Assembly: GCF_001441535.1 (NCBI RefSeq) | Contig: NZ_LMAU01000006.1 | Location: forward strand, 1-64,000 | DNA length: 64,000 nucleotides | Reading direction: 5' to 3' | Source: Tsuneonella troitsensis | GTDB taxonomy: Bacteria > Pseudomonadota > Alphaproteobacteria > Sphingomonadales > Sphingomonadaceae | Shown here: positions 54,064 to 63,052 of the stretch, piece after piece | How positions within the stretch are numbered: position 1 is the stretch's first letter | Layout: each line of letters begins with the position of its first letter | The notes under the pieces: model-generated | The model's input: the letters and a program-made list of their open reading frames with translations, nothing else | What the model was told of the DNA's origin: nothing | Databases searched by the model: none | Translations under genes and position numbers: made by a program

Positions 54064-54789
54064 ATGAGGGGAATTACGCTTGCCATCGCTGCCTCCGCGC
54101 TTGCCTGTCCGGCGGTGGCGTTCGCCAACGCGGGAGCGGTTTCCGCAGGCAGCGTCGAGCTGGCGCCCTACCTGCAATGCGTACCGTATGCGCGCGAGCG
54201 GACCGGCCTGCAGATTTACGGCGATGCCCACACGTGGTGGGACCAGGCCGAGGGGCGATACAAGCGAGGCTTCCGGCCCAAGATCGGCGCGGTCATGGCA
54301 TTTCGGCCGACCTCAAGCATGGCACTGGGCCACGTCGCGGCGGTCTCGCGCGTAATCGACAGCCGAACCGTCTTGCTGGATCACGCGAACTGGTCGCCGA
54401 TCAATGGACGGCGTGGTCAGATCGAACGCGATGTCCGGGCGATCGACGTCTCTCCGGCCAACGACTGGAGCCAGGTGCGCGTCTGGTACGCACCGCTCGG
54501 CGACCTGGGCACGACCGCGTGGTCCGTTGCCGGATTCATCTATAACGAACGCGAGTCCGGATCGCCGCTCGGCGGTCCGCGTGTGCTGGCCGCTGCTTCC
54601 AGGCTGCCCGAGGTGGCGGTGATGGACCCGAAACCGTCGAAGGCCTTCACGCAGGCATTCGCCAACCTGGCAGAGCCTGCGACGACGCGGCCAGCTGCTT
54701 CACGCCCGGTTCCGCGCCGGACGGTGGCAGTATCGGCAGTGAAGACGCACGATCCGATCGCTGCGGCGATCGACCGTTACGGAAGCTGA
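54064..54789 (+). CDS. Secreted CHAP domain protein
   Basis: The product has 241 residues with a signal peptide (about 1-21, AFANA). The CHAP (cysteine, histidine-dependent amidohydrolase/peptidase) domain covers about 35-145: the catalytic cysteine in LQCVPYARE, the histidine in ALGHVAAV, and DHANW. CHAP enzymes cut peptidoglycan peptide cross-bridges or the Mur-Ala bond. The C-terminal ~70 residues are Ala/Pro/Arg-rich. It is divergent from der and abuts the convergent DUF3297 gene. Probable periplasmic wall remodelling enzyme. Confidence 0.85.
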   Translation: MRGITLAIAASALACPAVAFANAGAVSAGSVELAPYLQCVPYARERTGLQIYGDAHTWWDQAEGRYKRGFRPKIGAVMAFRPTSSMALGHVAAVSRVIDSRTVLLDHANWSPINGRRGQIERDVRAIDVSPANDWSQVRVWYAPLGDLGTTAWSVAGFIYNERESGSPLGGPRVLAAASRLPEVAVMDPKPSKAFTQAFANLAEPATTRPAASRPVPRRTVAVSAVKTHDPIAAAIDRYGS

Positions 54790-55071
54790 TCAGTCTTTCT
54801 TGGCGACCGGCGGTTCGTCGCCCAGGTCTTCGAACCAGGCTTCGACGGGGCCATTGAGCTTCAGCGTCAGCGGCTGACCCTTGCGGTCCATCGTCTTGCC
54901 GGCCTGTACGCGGATCCACCCTTCCGAAATGCAGTATTCTTCCACGTCGGTGCGGACCCGGTCCTTGAACCGGATTCCGATGCCGCGCTCCAGCGCGTCC
55001 TGCGCGAAGTGCGGGCTGCGGTGGTTGACCGAAAGGCGGTCGGGCGGGGTCTGTGCTTTTTCGTCGCTCAT
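54790..55071 (-). CDS. DUF3297 family protein
   Basis: The product has 93 residues and is readily recognised as DUF3297, a small protein common in alphaproteobacteria: DRLSVNHRSPHFAQDALERGIGIRF, VEEYCISEGWIRV, and LKLNGPVEAWFEDLG. No function is established for the family. Its stop abuts the CHAP gene stop with no intervening base. Confidence 0.85.
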   Translation of the reverse strand: MSDEKAQTPPDRLSVNHRSPHFAQDALERGIGIRFKDRVRTDVEEYCISEGWIRVQAGKTMDRKGQPLTLKLNGPVEAWFEDLGDEPPVAKKD

Positions 55072-55111
55072 GGGGCCGCGCCATTAGTCGCCTGCGGGGC
55101 AGGCGGCAAGC

Positions 55112-55303
55112 TCAGTCGGGTGGAGGCGGCGTTTCATCCGGGCCCTTGCCCGGTTCGATCGTGTCGGGTTCGTCGGGCTGAACCTCGTCCGGCTCGCGGA
55201 TGGGATCCTCGTCGGGCGCGTTGCCCGGGTGAGTCTCGGGCGGAGACTGCGGATTGATCGTGTCGGGGTTGGGGTGCGGCTGAATTTCGGGCTGGCTAGC
55301 CAT
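55112..55303 (-). CDS. Proline/aspartate-rich small protein, 63 aa
   Basis: The product is almost entirely Pro, Asp, Glu and Asn (PNPDTINPQSPPETH, then DEVQPDEPDTIEPG), with no fold or family recognised. Such short acidic proline-rich proteins occur in sphingomonads, so it is kept as a likely gene. Function unknown; probably disordered. Confidence 0.5.
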   Translation of the reverse strand: MASQPEIQPHPNPDTINPQSPPETHPGNAPDEDPIREPDEVQPDEPDTIEPGKGPDETPPPPD

Positions 55304-55446
55304 CGGTCGATCCTTGTGTGGCTTCGGACATCAACGATTGCCGCGTCGCTGTCGTTCCCCCCGCTTGCCCTTTGCGCCCGCGCGCTGTAACGGCGCACCC
55401 CTGTTCGCGAGCGGGCCTGCCCGCCCGCGCCACTTCGTTCGGGTTT

Positions 55447-55531
55447 GCGGGCGTGGCGGAATTGGTAGACGCGCTGGTTTTAGGTACCAGTATCGAAAGA
55501 TGTGGGGGTTCGAGTCCCTTCGCCCGCACCA
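55447..55531 (+). tRNA. tRNA-Leu (anticodon TAG)
   Basis: Acceptor GCGGGCG pairs with CGCCCGC, the anticodon stem CTGGT/ACCAG holds loop TTTAGGT (anticodon TAG), a long variable arm follows as in class II tRNAs, and the T arm carries GGTTCGAGTCC. CCA is encoded at the end. It reads CUA leucine codons. Confidence 0.95.
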
Positions 55532-55592
55532 ACCGCCGCCCCGATGTCGAGCGATCACGAGATTACTGTTTTACAAAGGCTTTTGACCTCCC

Positions 55593-57182
55593 ATGAAGAT
55601 CGAAGAGACCACCAACGAAGGCCTGCGCCGCGCCTATAAGCTGACCATCCCGGCCAAGGATATCGATGCCGCGGTCAGTGCCGAAGTGAAGAAGATCGCG
55701 CCGCAGGTGCGGATGCCCGGCTTCCGTCCGGGCAAGGTGCCCGCGAACCTCGTCAAGAAGATGCACGGCGAGGCGATTCACGGCCAGGTGGTCAACGAGC
55801 AGATCACCGGTGCCATCGATTCGCTGATGCGCGACAAGAAGCTGCGTCCGGCCATGCAGCCGCGCGTGGAACTTGGCGAAGGTTATGAGGAAGGCAAGGA
55901 CGCCACCCTGACCGTCGACCTCGAAATCCTCCCCGAAGTCGAGGCGCCGTCGACCGATGGCATCAAGCTGGAAAAGCTGACCGTTCCCGTCAGCGATGCC
56001 GAAGTCGACGAGGCGGTGGGCAACATCGCCGGCCAGCAGAAGAGTTGGAAGGACGCGCCCAAGACGAAGAAGGCGGCCGACGGCGACCAGATCGTCATCG
56101 ATTTCACCGGTTCGATCGACGGTGTCGAATTCGAGGGCGGCAAGGCCGAGGAAGCGCCGCTCGTCATCGGGTCGGGCCGCTTCATTCCCGGGTTCGAGGA
56201 ACAGCTTACCGGTGTGAAGGCGGGCGACGACAAGACGATCACCGTCTCCTTCCCGAAGGATTACCCGGCCAAGGAACTGGCGGGCAAGGACGCCCAGTTC
56301 GCCGTCCATGTGCACAAGGTGCAGGTCGAGGACGAGACCAAGGTCGACGAGGATTTCGCCAAGTCGCTGGGTCTCGAAAGCCTCGAACAGCTCCGCGGCC
56401 TGCTCAAGGGCCAGCTCGAGCAGGAGCTTGCCGGGCTTACCCGCACGGCCATGAAGCGCCAGCTTCTCGATACGCTGGCTTCGGGCCACGATTTCGCCGT
56501 GCCGCAGGGCATGGTCGATGCCGAGTTTGAGCAGATCTGGGCCCAGCTACAGCAGGAAGCCGCCCAGGACGCGGATCCGGCTGCCGCACTGAAGGAAATC
56601 GAAAGCGAGAAGGACGAGTATCGTTCGATCGCCGAGCGCCGCGTTCGCCTGGGCCTGCTCCTTTCCGAGATTGGCCAGGCCAACGGCGTGCAGGTGACCC
56701 AGCAGGAAATGAGCATGCTCATCCAGCAGGCCGCTCAGCAGTACCGCCCGGAAGACCGCGACCGGTTCATGGAACTGATCCGCACCAACGACATGGCCGC
56801 GGCCCAGCTCCGCGCTCCGCTGTACGAGGACAAGGTCGTCGACTTCCTGTTCGACAAGGCCGACGTTTCGGAACGCGAAGTGACCCGCGAGGAACTTCAG
56901 GCGGCGATCGAGGCCGAGGAAACCACGGCTCCGGCGCCTGCCAAGAAGAAGGCTTCCGCCAAGAAGGACGCTCCGAAGAAGGATGCGCCCAAGAAGGACG
57001 CCGGTTCGGATGAAGCGGCCAAGCCCAAGAAGGCAGCGCCGAAGGAGGAAGCTGCTCCGGCCGAGGACAAGCCCGCCGCCAAGAAGGCTCCGGCGAAGAA
57101 GTCCGCGGCCAAGGACGAGCCCGCCGCCAAGGAGGCCCCCGCCAAGAAGGCTCCGGCAAAGAAGGTGGCCGCCAAGAAGTGA
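55593..57182 (+). CDS. tig: Trigger factor with lysine-rich C-terminal extension
   Basis: The product has 529 residues; typical trigger factors have about 430-450. The N-terminal ribosome-binding domain shows the signature PGFRPGKVP (about 44-52), the FKBP-type PPIase domain is at about 160-245 (GDQIVIDFTGSIDGVEFEGG), and the chaperone C-domain continues to about 435. The last ~90 residues are a Lys/Ala/Pro tail with many KKAPAKK-type repeats, resembling histone H1-like tails. The chaperone meets nascent chains at the exit tunnel. It stands upstream of clpP-clpX as usual, but an amidase gene on the other strand has been inserted between them. Confidence 0.95.
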   Translation: MKIEETTNEGLRRAYKLTIPAKDIDAAVSAEVKKIAPQVRMPGFRPGKVPANLVKKMHGEAIHGQVVNEQITGAIDSLMRDKKLRPAMQPRVELGEGYEEGKDATLTVDLEILPEVEAPSTDGIKLEKLTVPVSDAEVDEAVGNIAGQQKSWKDAPKTKKAADGDQIVIDFTGSIDGVEFEGGKAEEAPLVIGSGRFIPGFEEQLTGVKAGDDKTITVSFPKDYPAKELAGKDAQFAVHVHKVQVEDETKVDEDFAKSLGLESLEQLRGLLKGQLEQELAGLTRTAMKRQLLDTLASGHDFAVPQGMVDAEFEQIWAQLQQEAAQDADPAAALKEIESEKDEYRSIAERRVRLGLLLSEIGQANGVQVTQQEMSMLIQQAAQQYRPEDRDRFMELIRTNDMAAAQLRAPLYEDKVVDFLFDKADVSEREVTREELQAAIEAEETTAPAPAKKKASAKKDAPKKDAPKKDAGSDEAAKPKKAAPKEEAAPAEDKPAAKKAPAKKSAAKDEPAAKEAPAKKAPAKKVAAKK

Positions 57183-57191
57183 CGCGCATGC

Positions 57192-57221
57192 GGGCAGGGC
57201 CGGTATCGACCGGCTCTGCCC
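57192..57221 (+). terminator. Hairpin after tig
   Basis: A 13-bp stem (57192-57204 with 57209-57221) with one G-T wobble and a 4-nt loop starts 10 bp after the tig stop. There is no T-run, so it may need Rho or serve the convergent amidase gene (stop at 57234). Confidence 0.55.
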
Positions 57222-57233
57222 CGCGTCGTCCGA

Positions 57234-58787
57234 TCAGCGCTCGGCGGGAGCCCATCGCTTGAAGGATGGCGTCGGCAATGGCGCCGTTCGCGCCCTTTCG
57301 TAGGCCGCTCCAGCTTTCAGGATCGCGTGATCCTGCCACTTTCCACCCATGAAGCTCATGCCGACCGGCAGTCCCTCGACCGCGCCCATCGGCACCGTCA
57401 AGTGCGGGTACCCAGCGATCGCCGCGAGCGATCCGGCACCGATCCCGCCGGGAAAATTGTCGCCCCGGATGAGGTCGGATACCCAGGCCGGACCCGTCGT
57501 CGGCGCGACGAGGAATTCGACGCGGTGCTGCGCCAGCATGCGATCGATGCCGTCTTCGCGCGTCGCCTTAAGGTTCGCTTCGCGCGCGGCAACGTAAGCT
57601 GCTTCGTCGGTGGCGGTGAGCGCCTGTTCGAATAGGTCCTGTCCGAACCAGCGCATTTCCCTGTCCGCGTTCGCGCGATTGAAAGCGACCACCTCGGCGA
57701 GCAAATCCGGCATTGCGGGATCGCTCAGGGTGGCGAGGTACGCATCGAGATCACGGCGCAGCTCGAACAGAAGCACCGCGAGTGAGCGGCCCCAGAAGCC
57801 TTCGGGCCAGTCATGCTCGACATCGACGAGCACCGCGCCTGCATTCTCGAGGTCGCGCAGGGACTGATCGAACAATGCCGTCACGCGCGCGTCCGAGCCG
57901 ACCTGCTCGCGCAACACGCCGATCCGGATGCCTTGCAAGCTCGCCTTGTCGAGGTCCTTGGCAAAGTCGGTGCGGTACCTGTCTGCATCGGCGGTAGCTG
58001 GATCGGCGGGGTCGCTTCCGGCGATCGCGGTCAGGAGCATCGCGGCGTCGGCGACCGTCCTCGCCATTGGTCCGGCGGTATCCTGCGTCGCGCTGATCGG
58101 GACCACGTGTGTCCGGCTGACTAGCCCGACGGTCGGCTTGAACCCGACGATCCCGTTGACGCTGGCCGGGCAGGTGATTGATCCATTGGTCTCGGTGCCG
58201 ATTGCCGCCCAGGCGAACCCCGCCGCGACCGCAGCGCCGCTGCCCGACGACGAGCCGCAGGTGTTGCGATCGGTGGCATGCGGGTTCCGCGTCAGTCCGC
58301 CGACCGCGCTCCACCCGCTGGTCGAATCGTTCGAACGGATATTCGCCCACTCGCTGAGGTTGGTCTTGCCGAGCACGACCCCGCCGGATGATCGCAGGCG
58401 CGCGATCAGGGGTGCGTCCCGTCCGGGACTGTTCGATGAAAGGGCAAGGCTGCCGGCGGTCGTCGGCAATTCGCGCGTTTCGATGTTGTCCTTGACCAGC
58501 ACCGTGCGCCCCCCGAGCGGGAGATTGCCGTCAAGCGCAGTGCGGATCTGCGCGGTTATGTCGGGCGCCAGCGCGATCACGGCGTTGATGCCGTCCTCGC
58601 CGCGATCGAATTGCACGATGCGGTAGAGGGCGCCGGCTGCCCATCCTTCCGGCACAGTCGTGCCCGGCTCGAAACCCGGCGGGAATGTTATCTTCGGGGG
58701 TTGGATGATCGCAACAGGCGGCTTGTCCTGGGCGGCCAGGATGGAAAGCGGCGCGGCGACGAGCGTCAGCGTGATCAGCGATTTCAT
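57234..58787 (-). CDS. Secreted amidase (amidase signature family)
   Basis: The product has 517 residues with a signal peptide (about 1-19, ILAAQ). The Ser-cisSer-Lys triad of amidase signature enzymes is visible: Lys99 in VLVKDNIE, the cis-serine in CGSSSGSGAA (about 180-181) and nucleophile Ser203 in TNGSITCPAS. Members hydrolyse amide bonds of many small substrates. Export to the periplasm is notable, since most are cytoplasmic. It is inserted on the opposite strand between tig and clpP. Substrate unknown. Confidence 0.9.
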   Translation of the reverse strand: MKSLITLTLVAAPLSILAAQDKPPVAIIQPPKITFPPGFEPGTTVPEGWAAGALYRIVQFDRGEDGINAVIALAPDITAQIRTALDGNLPLGGRTVLVKDNIETRELPTTAGSLALSSNSPGRDAPLIARLRSSGGVVLGKTNLSEWANIRSNDSTSGWSAVGGLTRNPHATDRNTCGSSSGSGAAVAAGFAWAAIGTETNGSITCPASVNGIVGFKPTVGLVSRTHVVPISATQDTAGPMARTVADAAMLLTAIAGSDPADPATADADRYRTDFAKDLDKASLQGIRIGVLREQVGSDARVTALFDQSLRDLENAGAVLVDVEHDWPEGFWGRSLAVLLFELRRDLDAYLATLSDPAMPDLLAEVVAFNRANADREMRWFGQDLFEQALTATDEAAYVAAREANLKATREDGIDRMLAQHRVEFLVAPTTGPAWVSDLIRGDNFPGGIGAGSLAAIAGYPHLTVPMGAVEGLPVGMSFMGGKWQDHAILKAGAAYERARTAPLPTPSFKRWAPAER

Positions 58788-58930
58788 GCCGATAATCTGG
58801 CATCATCCGCGCGCGAAGCAATGCGGCTCTTTAGCGCGGACAAATCGACCGATGAGGGTTAACCCCCTTGAACAAGCGGTCGCTACTCGCGACATAGGCC
58901 GCCGATACGAGACGGAAGGATGATTACCCC

Positions 58931-59635
58931 ATGATCGATGTGTTCGGCGGCTACGGCGACACTTATGGCTCGCAGGGCCTGTTCCGGCGCGATGCCGCCA
59001 CTGGCGCGCTCGTGCCGGTGGTGGTCGAGCAGACCAGCCGCGGCGAGCGCAGCTTCGATATCTTCAGCCGCCTGTTGCGCGAACGCATTGTCTTCGTGAC
59101 CGACCAGATTGAGGACAACATGGCCTCGCTGATCGTGGCGCAGCTGCTGTTCCTCGAAAGCGAGAACCCGTCGAAGCCGATCAGCATGTATATCAACTCG
59201 CCCGGCGGCGTCGTGACTGCCGGCATGGCGATCCACGATACCATGCAGTACATCAAGCCGCGCGTTTCGACGGTCTGCATCGGCCAGGCCGCTTCGATGG
59301 GCAGCTTCCTGCTCGCCGCTGGCGAACCCGGCATGCGGATCGCGCTCCCCAATGCGCGGATCATGGTGCACCAGCCGTCGGGCGGTGCGCGCGGCATGGC
59401 ATCGGACATCGAAATCCAGGCGCGCGAGATTCTGCGCATCCGCCAGAGGATGAACGAGCTTTACGTGAAGTACACCGGCCGCTCGCTCACCGAGATCGAG
59501 AAGGCGCTCGACCGCGACACTTTCCTCGAGGCGGAGGAAGCGATGAAGTTCGGCATCGTCGACAAGGTGTTCGAAACCCGTCCCGAGGGCGAGGCGAATA
59601 CCGAAGCTGAAGGTTCGGGTGGCGCGCCGGAGTAA
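58931..59635 (+). CDS. clpP: ATP-dependent Clp protease proteolytic subunit
   Basis: The product has 234 residues with the catalytic triad Ser122 (GQAASMGS), His147 (MVHQPSGG) and Asp196 (DRDTF), spaced exactly as in E. coli ClpP. The N-terminus is ~25 residues longer than mature ClpP, consistent with a processed propeptide. The C-terminal tail is acidic ([10 protein letters not shown]). It forms the tetradecameric chamber served by ClpX, encoded 182 bp downstream. A weak CTTGAA element upstream (58867) hints at heat-shock control but is not convincing. Confidence 0.96.
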   Translation: MIDVFGGYGDTYGSQGLFRRDAATGALVPVVVEQTSRGERSFDIFSRLLRERIVFVTDQIEDNMASLIVAQLLFLESENPSKPISMYINSPGGVVTAGMAIHDTMQYIKPRVSTVCIGQAASMGSFLLAAGEPGMRIALPNARIMVHQPSGGARGMASDIEIQAREILRIRQRMNELYVKYTGRSLTEIEKALDRDTFLEAEEAMKFGIVDKVFETRPEGEANTEAEGSGGAPE

Positions 59636-59817
59636 TCGGCGCACACCGCCTTTTCGCGCCATCGGCGCCAGGCGTAGTATTTCGGCAACCGTGCCCTTTC
59701 AGCTTGCCGCAAGGCAGTTGTGCTAAGGCGCTATGAGTTGATTATCGCAAATCCGGCCTTAGGGTCGTCGAATCCCCATGGTCCATCTTCACCGGTGGCG
59801 GGTTCGGAAGCCAGGAT

Positions 59818-61083
59818 ATGACCAAGTTGAGCGGAACTGATAGCAAGAGCACCCTGTACTGCAGCTTCTGCGGCAAGTCGCAGCACGAGGTGCGCAAGCT
59901 CATAGCTGGGCCGACTGTGTTCATCTGCGATGAGTGCGTCGAGCTGTGCAACGACATCATCCGCGAAGAGACAAAGGCGGGCATCGCCGGGCGCAAGGAA
60001 GGCGACGTTCCGACCCCGCTCGATATCTTCACGACGCTGAACGACTATGTGATCGGGCAGGACCGCGCCAAGCGCGTGCTCTCCGTCGCGGTGCACAACC
60101 ACTACAAGCGGTTGAAGCATTCCGGAAAGTCTGGCGAGGTCGAACTCGCCAAGTCGAACATCCTGCTCGTCGGTCCGACCGGTTCGGGCAAGACCCTGCT
60201 CGCGCAGACGCTGGCGCGGACGTTCGACGTTCCGTTCACGATGGCCGACGCGACCACGCTGACCGAAGCGGGCTATGTAGGCGAGGACGTCGAGAACATC
60301 ATCCTCAAGCTGCTCCAGGCCAGCGACTACAATGTCGAGAAGGCCCAGCACGGCATCGTCTACATCGACGAGATCGACAAGATCACGCGGAAGGCGGAAA
60401 ATCCCTCGATCACCCGCGACGTGTCGGGCGAGGGCGTGCAGCAGGCGCTGCTCAAGCTGATGGAGGGCACGACCGCCTCCGTTCCGCCGCAGGGCGGGCG
60501 CAAGCATCCTCAGCAGGAATTCCTGCAGGTCGACACGACGAACATCCTGTTCATCTGTGGCGGCGCGTTCGCGGGTCTCGACAAGATCATCGCCGACCGA
60601 CTGCAGAAGCGTTCGATCGGTTTCGGCGCGCACGTTGCTGATCCCGACAAGCGCCGGGTGGGCGAACTTTTGCAGAAGTGCGAGCCGGAGGACCTCCTCA
60701 AGTTCGGGCTGATCCCTGAATTCGTCGGGCGCTTGCCGGTTATCGCCACGCTCAACGACCTCGACGTCGAGGCGCTGGTGCAAATCCTCAGCGAGCCGAA
60801 GAACGCCCTGGTCAAGCAGTATCAGAAGCTCTTCGAGCTCGAGGACGTCGACCTTACCTTCACCGACGACGCACTCGTGGCGGTCGCCGAACGGGCCATT
60901 CAGCGCAAGACCGGCGCGCGCGGCTTGCGCTCCATCGTCGAAGGCATACTGCTCGACACGATGTTCGACCTGCCCGACATGGAAGGCGTGACCGAGATCG
61001 TCGTCGACAAGGACGTGGTCGATGGCCGCAAGGATCCGGTACGCGTGATGGAGGGCAAGAAGGGCAAGGAAGCAGCCGCCTGA
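59818..61083 (+). CDS. clpX: ATP-dependent Clp protease ATP-binding subunit ClpX
   Basis: The product has 421 residues. The N-terminal zinc-binding domain has the four cysteines (CSFCGKS and [10 protein letters not shown]), then the AAA+ core: Walker [13 protein letters not shown], Walker [11 protein letters not shown], pore loop GYVGEDVE, the ClpP-contacting IGFGA loop ([10 protein letters not shown]), and sensor-2 [11 protein letters not shown]. Full length and standard. It unfolds tagged substrates such as ssrA products and feeds them to ClpP. Confidence 0.97.
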   Translation: MTKLSGTDSKSTLYCSFCGKSQHEVRKLIAGPTVFICDECVELCNDIIREETKAGIAGRKEGDVPTPLDIFTTLNDYVIGQDRAKRVLSVAVHNHYKRLKHSGKSGEVELAKSNILLVGPTGSGKTLLAQTLARTFDVPFTMADATTLTEAGYVGEDVENIILKLLQASDYNVEKAQHGIVYIDEIDKITRKAENPSITRDVSGEGVQQALLKLMEGTTASVPPQGGRKHPQQEFLQVDTTNILFICGGAFAGLDKIIADRLQKRSIGFGAHVADPDKRRVGELLQKCEPEDLLKFGLIPEFVGRLPVIATLNDLDVEALVQILSEPKNALVKQYQKLFELEDVDLTFTDDALVAVAERAIQRKTGARGLRSIVEGILLDTMFDLPDMEGVTEIVVDKDVVDGRKDPVRVMEGKKGKEAAA

Positions 61084-61093
61084 TCGCGGGTCC

Positions 61094-61548
61094 ATGCCTG
61101 GCGATGCCGCCATCGTCCGACTGACATCGAAGGACCTCGCGCCGATGCGCGGGGTCCTTTCGCTTTATGCGGCGGCTTTCGACGACCGCGAAACCTATCT
61201 GTCCGCTCAGCCCGACGATGCGTATCTGGAAAGCCTGCTAAGCCGCGACGACTTCATCCAACTGGCGGCTGCCGACGGAGCTGAAGTGGTAGGCGCTCTC
61301 AGCGCCTACGTGCTGCCCAAGTTCGAGCAGGCTCGCAGCGAAATCTACATTTACGACCTGGCGGTCGACCAGGCCCACCGCCGCCGCGGCATCGCCGAAG
61401 CGATGATTGGTTGTTTGCAGGAGATCGCGCGCGAAATGGGAGCGTGGGTCATCTACGTCCAGGCGATCACGAAGACGATCCGGCGATCGCGCTCTACACC
61501 AAGCTCGGCACGCGCGAAGACGTGATGCACTTCGACATCGCGCCTTAG
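61094..61548 (+). pseudogene. GNAT acetyltransferase, AAC(3)-I-like, with one-base frameshift
   Basis: From ATG 61094 the frame reads like a GNAT of the AAC(3)-I aminoglycoside-acetyltransferase type for about 125 residues ([50 protein letters not shown]). It then switches to non-homologous Arg/Ser-rich residues. In the +1 register the expected C-terminus continues from about 61474 ([16 protein letters not shown], then VMHFDIAP and a TAG at 61546-61548). Restoring one G near 61465 (GCGGATCAC for GCGATCAC) joins both parts. So either a recent one-base deletion inactivated the gene or the assembly has an error here. It follows clpX by only 10 bp. Confidence 0.8.
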
Positions 61549-61581
61549 GCTGCGACACCCATGCGATGCGGGTCACAAAAA

Positions 61582-61617
61582 GCCCCGTCCGGTCGGGTTG
61601 GACTTACCGGACGGGGC
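61582..61617 (-). terminator. Terminator of the fasciclin/sigma locus
   Basis: A perfect 12-bp stem (61582-61593 with 61606-61617) and 12-nt loop; on the minus strand it is followed by TTTTTGTG, a good U-run. It lies 45 bp after the fasciclin stop. Confidence 0.85.
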
Positions 61618-61624
61618 CCGAGTG

Positions 61625-61650
61625 GGCGCTACCCTGGCCAGGGTAGCGCC
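61625..61650. repeat. Perfect 26-bp palindrome downstream of the fasciclin gene
   Basis: GGCGCTACCCTGG at 61625-61637 is followed without a spacer by its exact complement. It lies between the fasciclin stop (61662) and the terminator hairpin. It may extrude as a cruciform or fold in the RNA as an extra stabilising hairpin; a dimeric-protein binding site is also possible. Confidence 0.6.
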
Positions 61651-61661
61651 GGGGAAGGTCT

Positions 61662-62231
61662 TCAGGAGGGAAGGAAGACCCCGTCGGTCACGTGAATAAC
61701 CCCGTTGGTCGCCTTCACGTCGGTCTGCGTGACCCGCGAAGTCCGACCGGCGGCGTCGGTGATCGCAACCGTGTTCCCATCGAGGCGGGCGGTCAGCGTC
61801 TGGCCCGCAACCGTCTTGATCTCATAGGAGCCACCGCCCTGACGGATCGCCTGGACAAGCTGCGCTGCCGGCACGCGGCCCGCGACGACATGATAGGTCA
61901 GCACCTTTGTCAGCGTGGGCTTCTGGGCAGGCTGCAGGAGGTTTTCCACCGTACCGCTCGGCAGTGCGGAGAACGCCGAATCGACAGGCGCGAAAACGGT
62001 GAATGGGCCGGGGCCGGAGAGAGTGTCGACCAAGTCAGCAGCCTTGACCGCCGCCACGAGCGTGGTGTGGACGCCGGTACCGACCGCGGTATCGACGATG
62101 GTCTTCTGCGCCATAGGCGCCGACTTGCTGCCGTGATTGTGCGCTGCCAGCGGTGCGCCCGCGGTGATGGCGAAAGCGCCCATCGCGGCGAGTGCGGCGA
62201 AAGACGCGGCTTTCAGCTTGGGGGAATGCAT
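61662..62231 (-). CDS. Secreted fasciclin-domain protein
   Basis: The product has 189 residues from ATG 62231 (AAGGAG upstream); the frame extends further up but reads into non-coding sequence. A signal peptide (about 1-30, APLAAHNHG) precedes one fasciclin (FAS1) domain: TLVAAVKAADLVDTLSGPGPFTVFAPVDSAFSAL, a YHVVAGRV strand and the terminal NGVIHVTDGVFLP. FAS1 domains mediate adhesion. It is encoded just downstream of the anti-sigma and ECF sigma genes, the arrangement of mycobacterial sigK-rskA-mpt83, and is therefore the likely regulon target. Confidence 0.9.
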   Translation of the reverse strand: MHSPKLKAASFAALAAMGAFAITAGAPLAAHNHGSKSAPMAQKTIVDTAVGTGVHTTLVAAVKAADLVDTLSGPGPFTVFAPVDSAFSALPSGTVENLLQPAQKPTLTKVLTYHVVAGRVPAAQLVQAIRQGGGSYEIKTVAGQTLTARLDGNTVAITDAAGRTSRVTQTDVKATNGVIHVTDGVFLPS

Positions 62232-62338
62232 AGGTAGGTAACTCCTTGGCTCGGCAAGCCCCGTCCTGCTTGCGGTTGGAGTTACGCAGCGCCCAACGCT
62301 GCGGATGCAGCGCAGGGCATTTTTTTCAGGCTGAATTG

Positions 62339-63052
62339 TCAGACGCTGTCGAAAGCGCCTTCGGCAACGACCGGTCCGGCAGAGGCTTCGGGCGGCTTCC
62401 CGCCGAGCGGCTCCCGGGTAAGAACCATTCCGATGCCGTCGTGGATCAATGCTGCGGTGTCGGCGTCGAGAGGTACGCGCTTTTCCGCCCCTGCCTGAAC
62501 GACGCCCAGCGAACGCAGCGTGCCTCCATCGTCCGGAACCAGCCACAATTCGTGGTCGTGTACACCGTCCGCAGTCAGGCCGCTTGCCGAAACCAGAAGT
62601 TCCTTCCGATCGGGAAGGTAGGTGACGCCGAGACGCAACGGGGTGTCGCCGATCGGGATCGACGCGACGAGCGGCGCTGCGGCGAGTTGCGGCGTCGAGC
62701 TTGGAGAAGTCCCCGTTTGCGGCACGAGAACGAGGGCGGCGAGGGCCGCGCAGGCGGCTATCGCCCCGGCGGCAGCGGTGCGCTGCCAGAACTGGACCTT
62801 GCGGCGCAGCGTCACGACTTCTCCGCCAGCCCCAGTATCGGCATCGATCGCGGCGACGATACGGGCAAACAGCTGTTCCGGCGGGGCAGTCTCGGCAATT
62901 CCGTCCAGCAGCGGCGCCAGCCGTTCTTCCCACCATTCGACTGCCTGCGCGAAAGCGGGATCGCTGGCGACACGACCGCGCGCGTCGAGCAGGTCCTGCC
63001 CCTCGAGCAGGCCGATGGCATACTCGGCTGCGAGGCGATCGTCCGCGGTCAT
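62339..63052 (-). CDS. Anti-sigma factor, RskA family
   Basis: The product has 237 residues from ATG 63052, overlapping the sigma gene stop by ATGA. An N-terminal cytoplasmic anti-sigma region (AAEYAIGLLEGQDL, a typical RskA/ChrR-like start) is followed by one transmembrane helix (about 88-108, AAAGAIAACAALAALVLV) and a periplasmic RskA domain (PLRLGVTYLPDRKELLVSASGL, HDHELWLVPDDGG). It would sequester the ECF sigma factor at the membrane until regulated proteolysis. Extra upstream frame to 63220 overlaps the sigma gene and is not used. Confidence 0.9.
   Translation of the reverse strand: MTADDRLAAEYAIGLLEGQDLLDARGRVASDPAFAQAVEWWEERLAPLLDGIAETAPPEQLFARIVAAIDADTGAGGEVVTLRRKVQFWQRTAAAGAIAACAALAALVLVPQTGTSPSSTPQLAAAPLVASIPIGDTPLRLGVTYLPDRKELLVSASGLTADGVHDHELWLVPDDGGTLRSLGVVQAGAEKRVPLDADTAALIHDGIGMVLTREPLGGKPPEASAGPVVAEGAFDSV

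Noticed and set aside
58867-58895. CTTGAA heat-shock (RpoH) type promoter before clpP
   Set aside because: The -35 fits but the -10 region (CGACAT) matches the alphaproteobacterial consensus poorly.
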